From JAKVAV01 sp047632755 (GTDB taxonomy: Bacteria > Bacteroidota > Bacteroidia > Flavobacteriales_D > Cryomorphaceae), in the NCBI GenBank assembly GCA_047632755.1, contig JBLIDT010000014.1:1-64000 (forward strand): 64,000 nt of DNA. Reading direction: 5' to 3'. The stretch's first letter is position 1. Every line of letters starts with the position of its first letter. The notes beneath the pieces were generated by a model. It saw nothing but the letters and a program-made list of their open reading frames with translations. It did no database searches and had not been told where the DNA came from. The translations under genes and the position numbers were made by a program. Of this stretch, positions 26,997 through 35,539 are shown piece after piece.

Positions 26997-27962
26997 ATGA
27001 AACTGATAATATTCACTGTTTTCACACTTATTTGCGTTTCTACATTTTCTCAGAACTGGCCAGGAGGTGATATTCTGAACCCCCGCGATACTATCTTTTT
27101 TTCGCATTCATCTGAGCAGATACATATTGGTGAGACAGAGGAAAATCTTTGGGAGATTGCTACACCATCAAAAGACTACTTGGATTCAGCCTTTTCTGCT
27201 CCTTTTGCGATCATTACCGATTCGATAAATGACTATCCCATTTCAAACAATTCATTTTTTGACTTTATTCCTCTGGAAGATGAAGAATTTGAGTTTGAAT
27301 TACAGTTGTTTATAGGTTTTTCTCATAAGTTCGATACTGATACACTCAAGGATGGTGGCTTCTTGACCATATCGTTTGATAACGGAGAGACTTTTCAAAA
27401 CGTTATTGATTTTCCCGAAGGTCAGTTTTATGACGGTTATCCAGGTGATGGTACGGATGAGCTCAACATTTACACAGAGACCGATACGCTTTTTAATGGA
27501 GAAAGAGGTTTCTCTGGAAGAAGCGACGGTTGGGTTTCTACAATGCTAGGCTGGACTGTTTGGCCTATACAACCCAATAGGGGTGGAAGTACAGACACCA
27601 TTCGATTAAGGTTTAATTTTATTTCTGACACCCTAGAAAACAATAGGGAAGGTTGGATGATCGATGACATTTACTTGTTTAATATCGACGTGGGTTCAAG
27701 CACGACTAACCAAAATCAAATCCAATTCAAGCTCTTTCCAAATCCAGCGTCTAAACGAATTATGGTAGAGACAGAAAAGGACTACCAAGATTTAAAGCTG
27801 GAAGTTCGAAGCATTACTGCTAAAGAAATCACTCATTTCGCTAACGGCGCCGGCAATCGCCTCGAGGCTGACGGAATCGATTTGGAAACAGGAGTCTATC
27901 TCGTAACCGTATATGGAGATGGTGAATTTCTGGGCACTGCCCGCTGTGTGATGCATCGGTAG
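26997..27962 (+). CDS. Secreted protein with T9SS type A sorting domain
   Basis: A 321-residue exported protein. A signal peptide (1-19, ending TFSQNW) is followed by about 210 residues of beta-rich sequence containing GFLTISFDNGETFQN and REGWMIDDIYLF, a pattern seen in jelly-roll domains of Bacteroidota surface proteins. The C-terminal type A domain begins FKLFPNPASKRIMVETEK. Exported through the type IX system; function unknown. It ends 61 bp before bshA. Confidence 0.8.
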   Translation: MKLIIFTVFTLICVSTFSQNWPGGDILNPRDTIFFSHSSEQIHIGETEENLWEIATPSKDYLDSAFSAPFAIITDSINDYPISNNSFFDFIPLEDEEFEFELQLFIGFSHKFDTDTLKDGGFLTISFDNGETFQNVIDFPEGQFYDGYPGDGTDELNIYTETDTLFNGERGFSGRSDGWVSTMLGWTVWPIQPNRGGSTDTIRLRFNFISDTLENNREGWMIDDIYLFNIDVGSSTTNQNQIQFKLFPNPASKRIMVETEKDYQDLKLEVRSITAKEITHFANGAGNRLEADGIDLETGVYLVTVYGDGEFLGTARCVMHR

Positions 27963-27997
27963 TCTTTAATCCATCTTTATGGTCGAATGGAAACCTC

Positions 27998-28005
27998 TAT
28001 CTTTG
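27998..28005 (+). promoter_or_regulatory. Candidate -7 box of bshA
   Basis: TATCTTTG fits TAnnTTTG, 18 bases before the bshA ATG. No good -33 TTG is visible upstream. Confidence 0.45.
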
Positions 28006-28023
28006 TCGATCTGACACTCTGAT

Positions 28024-29166
28024 ATGAAAATAGGAATAGTACTCTACCCCACATTTGGAGGTAGCGGTGTAGTGGCGACGGAATTAGGGAAAGCGCTTGC
28101 GCTAAGAGGACATGAGGTTCATTTTGTCTCTTACAATCAGCCCGTTCGACTGGGTTCATTTACTCAAAACCTCTTTTACCACGAGGTGATTGTTTCGGAA
28201 TATCCACTGTTTGACTACCCGCCTTATGAAACGGTTTTGGCCAGTAAACTGGTGGATGTGGTAAAGTTTGAAAAACTCGACTTGCTGCATGTACACTATG
28301 CGATACCTCACGCTTCGGCAGCCTATATGGCTCAACAAATATTGGCCGACGAAGGCATTCATATTCCGTTCATCACCACTTTGCATGGAACGGATATCAC
28401 ACTCGTGGGACGAGACAATAGCTTCGCACCAGCCATTACATTTGCGATTAACAAGAGCAATGGAGTGACTGCCGTATCGGAGAGTTTGAAAAACGATACC
28501 TACGAGCATTTTGATATCAAGAATAAGGTGGAAGTCATACCCAACTTTATTTGCCCTGAGCACTATCTTCCGCGTCCCGAAAAAGATTTTAGAGATGATT
28601 ACGCTCCTAATGGAGAGCGCATCGTTACTCATATTTCAAATTTTCGACCAGTAAAGCGGGTCGAAGATGTAGTGCGCATTTTCAAGAAAATACTCGAAAA
28701 GGTGCCGGCCAAATTGCTATTAGTAGGTGATGGTCCCGACCGACACCGGGTTGAGCAGCTTTGCCGCGAGCTGGGGACCTGCGAGCACACCCACATCATT
28801 GGAAAACTAAAGAAGCCTGAAGAGGTGCTTGGCCTCTCTGACCTCTTCATTCTCCCTTCGGAAAAGGAGAGTTTTGGTTTGGCAGCGCTTGAGGCAATGG
28901 CCTGTGGTGTTCCTGTCATATCTACCGATACGGGTGGACTTCCCGAACTAAATATTGATGGGTTTAGTGGTTACCTAAGCTCTGTAGGCGATGTGGATGG
29001 TATGGCAAAGAATGCCATCAAAATTCTGAAAGAAGATGCTGTTCTAGACGAATTCAAGAAGAATGCAAAAGCTAGGGCAAACGACTTCAGTATTGACAAA
29101 ATACTACCCCTTTACACCGACCTTTACAATCGCGTACTAGAAAAGCAAAAAGAAATCGTCGCATAA
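28024..29166 (+). CDS. bshA: N-acetyl-alpha-D-glucosaminyl L-malate synthase BshA
   Basis: A GT4 glycosyltransferase that joins UDP-GlcNAc to L-malate, the first step of bacillithiol synthesis. The 380-residue length and the N-terminus MKIGIVLYPTFGGSGVVATE are typical of BshA. Other landmarks are HVHYAIPHASAA, TTLHGTDITLVG, ISNFRPVKRVEDV and the GT4 donor-binding motif EKESFGLAALEAMACGVPVI, here read in two pieces. bshB and bshC are not in the window. It implies the organism uses bacillithiol as its low-molecular-weight thiol. A small membrane-protein gene follows after two bases. Confidence 0.93.
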   Translation: MKIGIVLYPTFGGSGVVATELGKALALRGHEVHFVSYNQPVRLGSFTQNLFYHEVIVSEYPLFDYPPYETVLASKLVDVVKFEKLDLLHVHYAIPHASAAYMAQQILADEGIHIPFITTLHGTDITLVGRDNSFAPAITFAINKSNGVTAVSESLKNDTYEHFDIKNKVEVIPNFICPEHYLPRPEKDFRDDYAPNGERIVTHISNFRPVKRVEDVVRIFKKILEKVPAKLLLVGDGPDRHRVEQLCRELGTCEHTHIIGKLKKPEEVLGLSDLFILPSEKESFGLAALEAMACGVPVISTDTGGLPELNIDGFSGYLSSVGDVDGMAKNAIKILKEDAVLDEFKKNAKARANDFSIDKILPLYTDLYNRVLEKQKEIVA

Positions 29167-29168
29167 AC

Positions 29169-29744
29169 ATGGCAAATCCTTCTGTTAAAATTCTGGACCC
29201 GAAAGTGAGCTACACGAAGTCGGGTGAGAATCTTAGAGTAATCGTATTGGGCAAAATCGAACGCTGGAAAGAGGGGCTCCTCATGTCGTGGGTTGCCGCT
29301 TGGATTTTTTGTGGCGGTATTGTCTTCATAGAATGGAAGAAGTCTACCGACGAAGAAATGCAGGTAGCCTTCTTTGCGTTTTTGACTTTTTGGGCTTATT
29401 TCCTTTGGCGAGCTGGTCGCACGATGCTCTACCGGATGGGAGGTAATGAGCTGATCGAGGTAAATGAAGACGAACTCCTTCTGAAAAAGAGCTTTTTCAC
29501 CTACGGAAAGACGAAGTCATATTTTCTCGAAAACATTGAGGATTTCAAACCCGTCAAGCTTTCAAAAACATCATTTGTCTATACCTACGAAAATGGTTGG
29601 TGGAACCTAGGCGGCGAGAAATTCACTTTTAAGCACCGAGGACGGTACATCAAGTTTGCGATGCAAGTTGAAGACGCATCAATTGACAAAGTCTACTCTT
29701 TAATCAATCGACAGATTAAGGACAATCTTAAAAAGAAGTCTTAA
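29169..29744 (+). CDS. Membrane protein with two helices and a PH-like domain
   Basis: A 191-residue protein. Two hydrophobic segments (about 40-58 and 68-88) are separated by a short charged loop. The rest is a soluble beta-rich part with NELIEVNEDELLLKKSFFTY and FKHRGRYIKFAMQVEDASID, resembling the bacterial PH-domain proteins found after paired helices. No enzyme motif. It starts two bases after bshA and is probably cotranscribed. Its 3' end overlaps the convergent CaiB gene by 17 bp. Function unknown. Confidence 0.65.
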   Translation: MANPSVKILDPKVSYTKSGENLRVIVLGKIERWKEGLLMSWVAAWIFCGGIVFIEWKKSTDEEMQVAFFAFLTFWAYFLWRAGRTMLYRMGGNELIEVNEDELLLKKSFFTYGKTKSYFLENIEDFKPVKLSKTSFVYTYENGWWNLGGEKFTFKHRGRYIKFAMQVEDASIDKVYSLINRQIKDNLKKKS

Positions 29745-30795
29745 AGGCAATTCCAGAAAGTCTCGTGGTGCCTGCTCCTTCTTGATTCTCTTCCAATCTC
29801 ATTTGCTGCGCCGTTTCTCCACACAACACTGAGTCGAGTGTTTTTATTTCCCCAAAGGGAATTCCCGCATCATTCATTTGTTGTGATAATTCCGCGAAAT
29901 TTAATGCCCCGATAGATTGCTTTAAACGTTCGTTTAAGGCTTTGCGATTTTTTACTCTGAGTATATTGCTTGCAAACCTTGAATCCGACGCCATCTTCTC
30001 GAGATTTAAGACTTCTGTGAGTTGAACGAAGTGTTTTTCGCTTCCGACAGCAAGGACAAATCGGACACCATCTTTTGTTTCGAACCAATCTCCGTAAGGC
30101 GCGATATTGGGATGGGCTGTGCCAATGGGCTTTGCTACTTTTCCAGCCATTAAATAATTGGACGCTTGATTGGCTAAAGCAGCTAGAGACGATGCTTCCA
30201 GAGAGCAGATTGTGTATGAGCCTTCTCCTGTTTTCTCTCGATGCAGCAGGGCCAGAAGCGCGGCTTCTTTTAGCTGATGACCTGCCAGAACATCGATTAA
30301 TGCCACAGGAAGTTTTGCCGGATTATTGGCATCTGTCCCAGTCATAGAAATCCAACCAGTCTCGGCTTGAAGAACCACGTCGTATGCTGGCCTTTCTTTA
30401 TTCTCGTATCCTTTCAGGTCGAGGAATATTACCTCGGAATTTTCGCTTTCGATGGATTCATAGTCGAGCTTAAATTTCTTGGCGACTCTTGGTAGATAGT
30501 TGGAAATGATGATGTCTGCTTTTTTGGCCAATTCCAATACTTCGTTTAAGTCCTTGTTATTGGTTAGGTCGGCGAATAGAACTTTCTTCCCGTAGTTTAC
30601 TGAGGCATAGTAGGCCGAAGTTCCGTTTTCGGTTTCATCAGATAAACGCCACCCGCGAGTCACGTCGCCGCCAGCCTTTTTGTTTTCTACCTTGACTACC
30701 TCGGCGCCTAGCTCGGCAAAGAAGGTTCCAGCAGCTGGCCCCGCCAAAACGCTAGCCAATTCCACTACCTTTAATCCTTTGAAAAAATCTCTCAT
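29728..30795 (-). CDS. CaiB/BaiF family (family III) CoA transferase
   Basis: A 355-residue CoA transferase or racemase-type enzyme. The N-terminus LKVVELASVLAGPAAGTFFA followed by ELGAEVVKVENKKAGGD is the family signature. The expected catalytic aspartate is in YDVVLQAETGWISMTG, and CSLEASSLAALANQ follows. Members move CoA between carboxylic acids (formate/oxalate, carnitine, bile acids, 2-methylacyl-CoA racemisation). The acyl substrate cannot be deduced. Its ATG overlaps that of a divergent lipoprotein gene within a CATG tetramer, and its 3' end overlaps the previous gene by 17 bp. Confidence 0.88.
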   Translation of the reverse strand: MRDFFKGLKVVELASVLAGPAAGTFFAELGAEVVKVENKKAGGDVTRGWRLSDETENGTSAYYASVNYGKKVLFADLTNNKDLNEVLELAKKADIIISNYLPRVAKKFKLDYESIESENSEVIFLDLKGYENKERPAYDVVLQAETGWISMTGTDANNPAKLPVALIDVLAGHQLKEAALLALLHREKTGEGSYTICSLEASSLAALANQASNYLMAGKVAKPIGTAHPNIAPYGDWFETKDGVRFVLAVGSEKHFVQLTEVLNLEKMASDSRFASNILRVKNRKALNERLKQSIGALNFAELSQQMNDAGIPFGEIKTLDSVLCGETAQQMRLEENQEGAGTTRLSGIAFKTSF

Positions 30796-31936
30796 GAATC
30801 GATTGGTATTTCTTGTTTTTTCGAGCGCTATAATTTGCCTTTTGGCCTGCGCTCCAACTAACGTTCACAAAGATGTGGAATCTCCACAAACGCTTACTAT
30901 AGAAAAGACGGTTTCGAGTTCGGACAATGAAGTTGTTATCGCGCTAGGCGACAATGTCTCCGAGATTTTCAAGAATCTTCCTTCTGATGTGAGAAAGATC
31001 AGCTTTGAGCCTGGAGAACACTTTGCCGCAGATACCTTGCACCTCCCGCGCACGGGTGGATTGGTGATCATCGATGGAAACGGATCCGATCTCAAACTAG
31101 CTAAAATGGGTTTTTACTCCATGCCCAATTCAAAAGATCAGGCCATGCTTTACAATCATACGCGCTACCTGATCAAAGACTTTTCGACCATTTCAGGAGG
31201 AGAGAAGGGAGTTTTGCTTGGATCTTCGTTCAATACAGTTATCCAAAACATCGAGTTTGTAGGGCAGAAAAATGCCGCTATCGATTTAATATTTTGTTTG
31301 ATGTGCACTGTTGAGAATATTCTGGTCACGAATAATTTCCACGATGGGATTGTGCTGCGCACTGGACGTAATATCGATACCAAAAAGATAGAGTGGGATA
31401 GGGCAGGCTTGAACAATTCGCAGTGCAATAACACCGAGGTGCGTTCTTGCAGAGTATACAACCGCAAGGGCTGTACAGGAACTTCCTTTAAAGTATTGCA
31501 AAGTTCAGGCGTCAGGCTAGTCAATTGTATCTCGGAGGGATGGCCCAATAAGCGAGCGGTATACTTTGACGCTCTTGGAGCGACCACGGCGAAGTACTTT
31601 TCGATTGAAAATTTCCATTTGGAACACGTTCCTGAAGAGGGCGGACTTTGCTTTCGGAATTTCGGGAGCTTGATTGAGGTCGATGGTTTCTTTGTTCAGA
31701 AGGGAAGTGCCGTATCACCCGTGATCAAAATCGAGAACAACGGCAGTTATGTCTTTCGAAACTTCCCTTATTGGCCTGGAAGAGCTTGGATCTCTTCAAG
31801 TAATTCACCGAGTGTAGTGATGGAGAATTGCCCGCCGGGTATGTATAAGATTGACAAGTATTGGAAGAATATGGAGAAAGAAGGGGAGAAGATCTTTCAG
31901 GGATACTTTAAGCTGGACAAGATGATGAGGCCATAA
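30794..31936 (+). CDS. Lipoprotein with right-handed parallel beta-helix
   Basis: The frame is open from 30680, but the ATG at 30794 begins a clear lipoprotein signal (MNRLVFLVFSSAIICLLAC), so the protein has 380 residues. After the lipid-anchored start, a pectate-lyase-like beta-helix covers about residues 60-330, with short repeats such as LIKDFSTISGG, VIQNIEFVGQKNAAI, TVENILVTNNFHDG and VRSCRVYNR. Such helices often bind or cleave polysaccharide, but no catalytic residues can be assigned. The start codon overlaps the divergent CaiB start, so the two promoters must lie inside each other's coding regions. Confidence 0.75.
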   Translation: MNRLVFLVFSSAIICLLACAPTNVHKDVESPQTLTIEKTVSSSDNEVVIALGDNVSEIFKNLPSDVRKISFEPGEHFAADTLHLPRTGGLVIIDGNGSDLKLAKMGFYSMPNSKDQAMLYNHTRYLIKDFSTISGGEKGVLLGSSFNTVIQNIEFVGQKNAAIDLIFCLMCTVENILVTNNFHDGIVLRTGRNIDTKKIEWDRAGLNNSQCNNTEVRSCRVYNRKGCTGTSFKVLQSSGVRLVNCISEGWPNKRAVYFDALGATTAKYFSIENFHLEHVPEEGGLCFRNFGSLIEVDGFFVQKGSAVSPVIKIENNGSYVFRNFPYWPGRAWISSSNSPSVVMENCPPGMYKIDKYWKNMEKEGEKIFQGYFKLDKMMRP

Positions 31937-31965
31937 AAAAAGCCGACCCTTTTTGAGAGTCGGCT
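31934..31965 (-). terminator. Rho-independent terminator after the fatty-acid hydroxylase gene
   Basis: AGCCGAC (31941-31947) pairs with GTCGGCT (31959-31965). On the minus strand the stem is followed by TTTTTTT. It sits between the convergent beta-helix and hydroxylase genes and should stop minus-strand transcription; the plus side lacks a T-run. Confidence 0.8.
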
Positions 31966-31990
31966 GTTAATTATGTTGTCGCAATTGACT

Positions 31991-32650
31991 CTATGCTGCC
32001 TGTGCAGTCTGCTTCTTTACCGTCTTCTTGCGCTTTTTATATGTCTTCTTAGGCATTGTTCCGTAAATCATGTCCCACAATGTAGTAGATACCCCAAAAG
32101 CGATCGTATCATCCTTGTAGTGATGGATGCTGTGGTTTATCCAAAGCGTACCTATCATATTTTTAGGCGGCTTGAAGGCGTGTATAGAAAAGTGCATGAG
32201 AAGGTAAAGTGAGTATCCTATAATAAATCCTGGAAGAAAAGTGAAAACGTAGGTGCCAATAGTAACACGGAAAATCAAAAAGAGTGCGGTTAAAATCATT
32301 ACCGCTGCAGCAGGTGGCATCGCCAATCTTGTTTTGTCTCGAGGAAATTCGTGGTGCACTCCGTGAAAGAGATATTGAAGACGCTTCTTAACCTTAAGGT
32401 TAGGAAGCATGTGGAAAACATGTTTGTGCATGATATATTCAACCCACGTCCAGGAAATTGCTCCAAATACAAAGAGACTTATTCCTTCTAGGGTTCCAGT
32501 GTAGCCATTGGAAAAATTGATGTAGAGCATTATCGCTGAGCCTACAAAATAAATTGTTAGTGGCACGGAAATGTGGGTTCTAGCTAACTTCTCAAGAATT
32601 GGATTTTTAAAAAGTGCGGTAGTTCCTTTTTCCTTTGGTGCGTGTAGCAT
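31991..32650 (-). CDS. Fatty-acid hydroxylase / sterol desaturase superfamily protein
   Basis: A 219-residue integral membrane di-iron enzyme. Four to five helices carry the histidine clusters HKHVFH, HGVHHEFPRDKTRL, HFSIHAF and NHSIHHYKDDTIAFG. The order and the HHEFPRDKTRLAMPP stretch resemble fatty-acid 2-hydroxylases (FA2H/Scs7 type), so it may add a 2-hydroxyl to fatty acids of sphingolipids or of Bacteroidota glycine and ornithine lipids. That substrate is inference. The C-terminus is very basic (KKTYKKRKKTVKKQ). The gene is single, with its own promoter box and terminator. Confidence 0.85.
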   Translation of the reverse strand: MLHAPKEKGTTALFKNPILEKLARTHISVPLTIYFVGSAIMLYINFSNGYTGTLEGISLFVFGAISWTWVEYIMHKHVFHMLPNLKVKKRLQYLFHGVHHEFPRDKTRLAMPPAAAVMILTALFLIFRVTIGTYVFTFLPGFIIGYSLYLLMHFSIHAFKPPKNMIGTLWINHSIHHYKDDTIAFGVSTTLWDMIYGTMPKKTYKKRKKTVKKQTAQAA

Positions 32651-32666
32651 TTCGGTTAATTTTATA

Positions 32667-32674
32667 CAAATATA
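32667..32674 (-). promoter_or_regulatory. Candidate -7 box of the fatty-acid hydroxylase gene
   Basis: TATATTTG on the minus strand fits TAnnTTTG and ends 16 bases before the ATG at 32650. Confidence 0.45.
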
Positions 32675-32825
32675 TTTTGATTCTGGAAACTGCCGAAGTT
32701 TTTAGTCTTCAATTTTTCCCATTTAATCGTAAATAACCCAAAAGTGGTATAGAATGTTGAGAGTGTCGATCTATTCGAAATAGTTTGCGCATTGGTATTA
32801 TTTCCTACTTTTGCGCACCCAAAAT

Positions 32826-32909
32826 GCCCGGGTGGCGAAATTGGTAGACGCGCACGCTTGAGGGGCGTGTGAGCTAACGCTCTTGCTGGTTCGAGTCCAG
32901 TTCCGGGCA
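32826..32909 (+). tRNA. tRNA-Leu (anticodon GAG)
   Basis: A class II tRNA of 84 nt with acceptor stem GCCCGGG/TCCGGGC, D-arm TGGCGAAATTGGTAGACGC, and anticodon stem CACGC/GCGTG around the loop TTGAGGG (anticodon GAG, reading CUU/CUC). It has the long variable arm expected for leucine and the T-arm GGTTCGAGTCC. The 3' CCA is not encoded (ACA follows). A terminator starts ten bases later. Confidence 0.95.
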
Positions 32910-32918
32910 CATTAATCA

Positions 32919-32949
32919 AAGTCGGTTCTTCCAGAACCGGCTTTTTTTT
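32919..32949 (+). terminator. Rho-independent terminator of tRNA-Leu
   Basis: AAGTCGGTTCT and AGAACCGGCTT form an 11-bp stem with one G-T pair and a three-base loop, followed by a run of T. Confidence 0.88.
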
Positions 32950-33024
32950 ATCCCAATATTCTTTTTGGAAAAGAAACAGTTTTACTTTTCTCCTCACTTT
33001 CAAAAAAATATAGACTTTCGTCTT

Positions 33025-33936
33025 ATGGATTACCTCACAGATTTTATCGAACACCTCAAAGTAGTTTGGTTTGCCAATAGCTATGCGAAAATGGTCGTCG
33101 CCATTGGCATTATTGTTCTCACAGTTGTGGTGAATATGTTATTCGTAAAGGTTTTCAATCGCTTTATCCGTAGTAGGACAGAAGACATGCATACCGATCC
33201 TACCAACTACAAATTCTTGCGTCACGCGATTGTAGCGCTGATATACGTGGTTGGGGTGAGTGCAGCAATTTACACCATACCTGCTTTGCGAACCTTAGCC
33301 AGTTCACTCTTGGCAGGAGCAGGAATATTGGCCGTGGCGATTGGTTTCGCTTCTCAGCAAGCGCTTAGCAATATGATCAGTGGCATATTCATTATCATGT
33401 TTAAACCCTTCCGCGTCAATGACAGGATTACCATAAGGGATACGATTTCTGGTGTAGTTGAAGATATTTCACTGCGCCATACGGTGATTAGAAACTTCGA
33501 AAACCGAAGAGTCATTGTTCCAAATTCCATCATTGGTGATGAAATTCTAATCAATGCCGACTACGAAGATGCTCTGATTTGCAAATGGTTAGACATGGGA
33601 ATTGGCTATGGAGCTGACATAAAACAAGCCCGAAAGATCATTCAAGAGGAAGCAATGAAGCATCCTAACTTCATAGACAACAGAACTCCCGAAGAAAAAG
33701 AGAAAGGAATAGATGCTGTGCGAGTGCGGGTTTTGAGTTGGGGAGATTTCTCCATCAACCTCCGCGCTTGGGTTTGGACAGCCGACAACGGAGCAGCCTT
33801 TCAATTGGGTTGCGACTTATACGAGAGCATCAAGGAACGATTCGACGAAGAAGGAGTTGAGATACCTTATCCTTATAGAAATGTGGTGCATCACAATATG
33901 CCCAATGAGGAACCTCCTATTTCTCCAAAAGACTAA
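33025..33936 (+). CDS. Mechanosensitive ion channel, MscS family
   Basis: A small-conductance mechanosensitive channel of the inner membrane. The frame opens at 32965 inside the T-run after the tRNA terminator. The ATG at 33025 (MDYLTDFIEHLK) is the more likely start and gives 303 residues. Three N-terminal helices are followed by the pore helix LLAGAGILAVAIGFASQQALSNMISG, read here as two segments, then the MscS beta domain FKPFRVNDRITI and IVPNSIIGDE and the alpha/beta C-terminal domain. It should protect against hypo-osmotic shock. It is convergent with the SbtA-type permease gene, ten bases away. Confidence 0.92.
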   Translation: MDYLTDFIEHLKVVWFANSYAKMVVAIGIIVLTVVVNMLFVKVFNRFIRSRTEDMHTDPTNYKFLRHAIVALIYVVGVSAAIYTIPALRTLASSLLAGAGILAVAIGFASQQALSNMISGIFIIMFKPFRVNDRITIRDTISGVVEDISLRHTVIRNFENRRVIVPNSIIGDEILINADYEDALICKWLDMGIGYGADIKQARKIIQEEAMKHPNFIDNRTPEEKEKGIDAVRVRVLSWGDFSINLRAWVWTADNGAAFQLGCDLYESIKERFDEEGVEIPYPYRNVVHHNMPNEEPPISPKD

Positions 33937-33945
33937 ACACAAATC

Positions 33946-34908
33946 TTATGTGCTCTGCGCAATGTACAAGTACAGCGGCATCCCCAAAGTGATATTAAAC
34001 GGGAAGGTCACCGCCAAAGCCATCGGAAGGTACAAACTAGGGTTCGCCTTAGGCGCCGCCAACCTCATCGCGGCGGGAACAGCGATATAAGACGCACTGG
34101 CCGCCAAGATGGCGAAGAGCAATCTATTTCCAACGCTGTCGATAAAGCTACCGCTGATTACGGCAACTAGGCTGCCGTTTACTACGGGAATGATAACCGC
34201 AAAGAGTACGGAAAACCATCCTTTCTTAACAAATGCCGAGAGCTCTTTTCCGCTGGTAATACCCATATCGAGCAGAAAAACGGCTAGGAATCCCTTGAAA
34301 ATATCCGTTGTAAAGGGTTTGATTCCTTCGGCTTGTTCATCGCTCGCCAAGTAGCCGATGACCAAGCTCCCGATGATAAGCAATACACTTCCATTGGTCA
34401 CCGAATGTTTCAGCACGTTCCCTATTGGTAGCTTATTTGTGGTGTCTTTATTGAACAGGCTCATGAGCAAGACCCCGATGATGATGGACGGTGCTTCCAT
34501 CAATGCCATGACAGCTACCATGTGTCCGTCAAATTCGATTTTCTCCAGCTCTAAAAACGAAATCGCTGTCACAAAAGTCACGGCACTCACCGATCCATAG
34601 GCTGCAGCAATGGCACCTGAATTCCACACGTCGAACTTCCTGCGTAGAATGAAGTATGCATAGATAGGGACTGCCAGCGCCAAGAGAATTCCGAAAAGAA
34701 GTGAGTAGGCTATCTCTGCGTCAAATGTGCTGTGCGAAAGTTCTTGTCCGCCCTTAAACCCGATGGATAGGATGAGGTACATCGAGATAAACTTTGATGA
34801 ATTGGGAGGAATGGCCAAGTCGCTCTTGAGCTGTACCGCTAAAATTCCCAAAAAGAAAAACAGCAATGCCGGATTGGTAAGATTATCGGCTAGTAGATGA
34901 AGATCCAT
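33946..34908 (-). CDS. Sodium-dependent bicarbonate transport family permease (SbtA/DUF897-like)
   Basis: A 320-residue inner-membrane protein of about ten helices, matching the SbtA-like family first called DUF897: NLTNPALLFFFLGILAVQLK, YLILSIGFKGGQEL in helix 2, AAYGSVSAVTFVTAISFLE in the core, and DMGITSGKEL plus ASASYIAVPAAMRLA in the second half. Cyanobacterial SbtA imports bicarbonate with Na+. In heterotrophic Bacteroidota bicarbonate may feed carboxylases, but the substrate is unproven here. No SbtB gene is adjacent. A 14-bp perfect palindrome lies 40 bp before the ATG. Confidence 0.85.
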   Translation of the reverse strand: MDLHLLADNLTNPALLFFFLGILAVQLKSDLAIPPNSSKFISMYLILSIGFKGGQELSHSTFDAEIAYSLLFGILLALAVPIYAYFILRRKFDVWNSGAIAAAYGSVSAVTFVTAISFLELEKIEFDGHMVAVMALMEAPSIIIGVLLMSLFNKDTTNKLPIGNVLKHSVTNGSVLLIIGSLVIGYLASDEQAEGIKPFTTDIFKGFLAVFLLDMGITSGKELSAFVKKGWFSVLFAVIIPVVNGSLVAVISGSFIDSVGNRLLFAILAASASYIAVPAAMRLAAPKANPSLYLPMALAVTFPFNITLGMPLYLYIAQST

Positions 34909-34948
34909 AACTATGTTCTATATAAGGGTAAAGATATGTTTTGTGTTA

Positions 34949-34962
34949 AATACATATGTATT
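34949..34962. promoter_or_regulatory. Perfect 14-bp palindrome upstream of the bicarbonate permease
   Basis: AATACATATGTATT is a perfect palindrome in a very AT-rich spacer, 40 bp before the permease start and about 100 bp before the divergent small membrane-protein gene. It is a possible operator. Confidence 0.4.
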
Positions 34963-35046
34963 ATATAATATTCAGTTATGAACGAGTCTCGTTTAAAATT
35001 TAGCACGACATTTTTGATGCTTTAATTAACTGCTTCTATACATTCC

Positions 35047-35054
35047 TATATTTG
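35047..35054 (+). promoter_or_regulatory. Candidate -7 box before the 74-residue membrane protein
   Basis: TATATTTG fits TAnnTTTG and ends five bases before the ATG at 35060, pointing to a leaderless mRNA. Confidence 0.45.
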
Positions 35055-35059
35055 TTCAT

Positions 35060-35284
35060 ATGTCCGAGAAATCAAATAGAGCGAAGTTTTACATTATTCC
35101 ATGGGCCCTTTGCGTGGCTTTTCTCATCCGAGCTATGATACTTCGAGATGTACCTGCCACTTACACAACGGATGATTTGAGTATTTGGCAATCGCCTTCT
35201 TCTTATTTTGTGCTCTCATCAGTTTGCTTCATTTTAGGGCTCTACTTTCTTACGTTAAAGGGCGGGAATTCCGAATCTGAATAA
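35060..35284 (+). CDS. Small membrane protein, unknown function
   Basis: A 74-residue protein with two hydrophobic helices (about 12-27 and 49-65), an intervening loop DVPATYTTDDLSIWQSP and a charged tail. I do not recognise a family. It has a good -7 box just upstream and lies 31 bp before the Pmp3-like gene, so the two are probably cotranscribed. Confidence 0.55.
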   Translation: MSEKSNRAKFYIIPWALCVAFLIRAMILRDVPATYTTDDLSIWQSPSSYFVLSSVCFILGLYFLTLKGGNSESE

Positions 35285-35315
35285 ACTCTATATCAACCAG
35301 ATCAAATAAACACTC

Positions 35316-35480
35316 ATGAGTATTTTAAGAATTATCCTTGCCGTTATTTTGCCACCTCTAGGTGTTTTCTTCACTGTAGGTATTGGCAAACACTTCTGGA
35401 TTAATATTCTCTTGACCCTTCTCGGGTTTGTGCCTGGTATTGTTCATGCCATCTGGATCATCGCTAAAAATGATGTGTAG
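35316..35480 (+). CDS. YqaE/Pmp3 family small membrane protein
   Basis: A 54-residue membrane protein. The N-terminal helix ILAVILPPLGVFFTVGIGKH and the second helix ILLTLLGFVPGIVHAIWII match the Pmp3/YqaE family (proteolipid membrane potential modulator), whose members have two helices and appear under salt, cold or membrane stress in many organisms. The conserved LPPLGVF and PGxxHAxWII motifs are clear. The gene lies between a small membrane-protein gene and the palindrome array of the SatD operon. Confidence 0.85.
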   Translation: MSILRIILAVILPPLGVFFTVGIGKHFWINILLTLLGFVPGIVHAIWIIAKNDV

Positions 35481-35539
35481 TGGGCATCACTGTGCTGTTT
35501 TTGCTGTATTTCACGATGCGAATTGCAAAACAAAATAAA

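Noticed and set aside
32965..33024. Upstream start of the MscS channel
   Set aside because: The first 20 codons fall right after the tRNA terminator and give an atypical Phe/Lys-rich leader. The ATG at 33025 fits the family.
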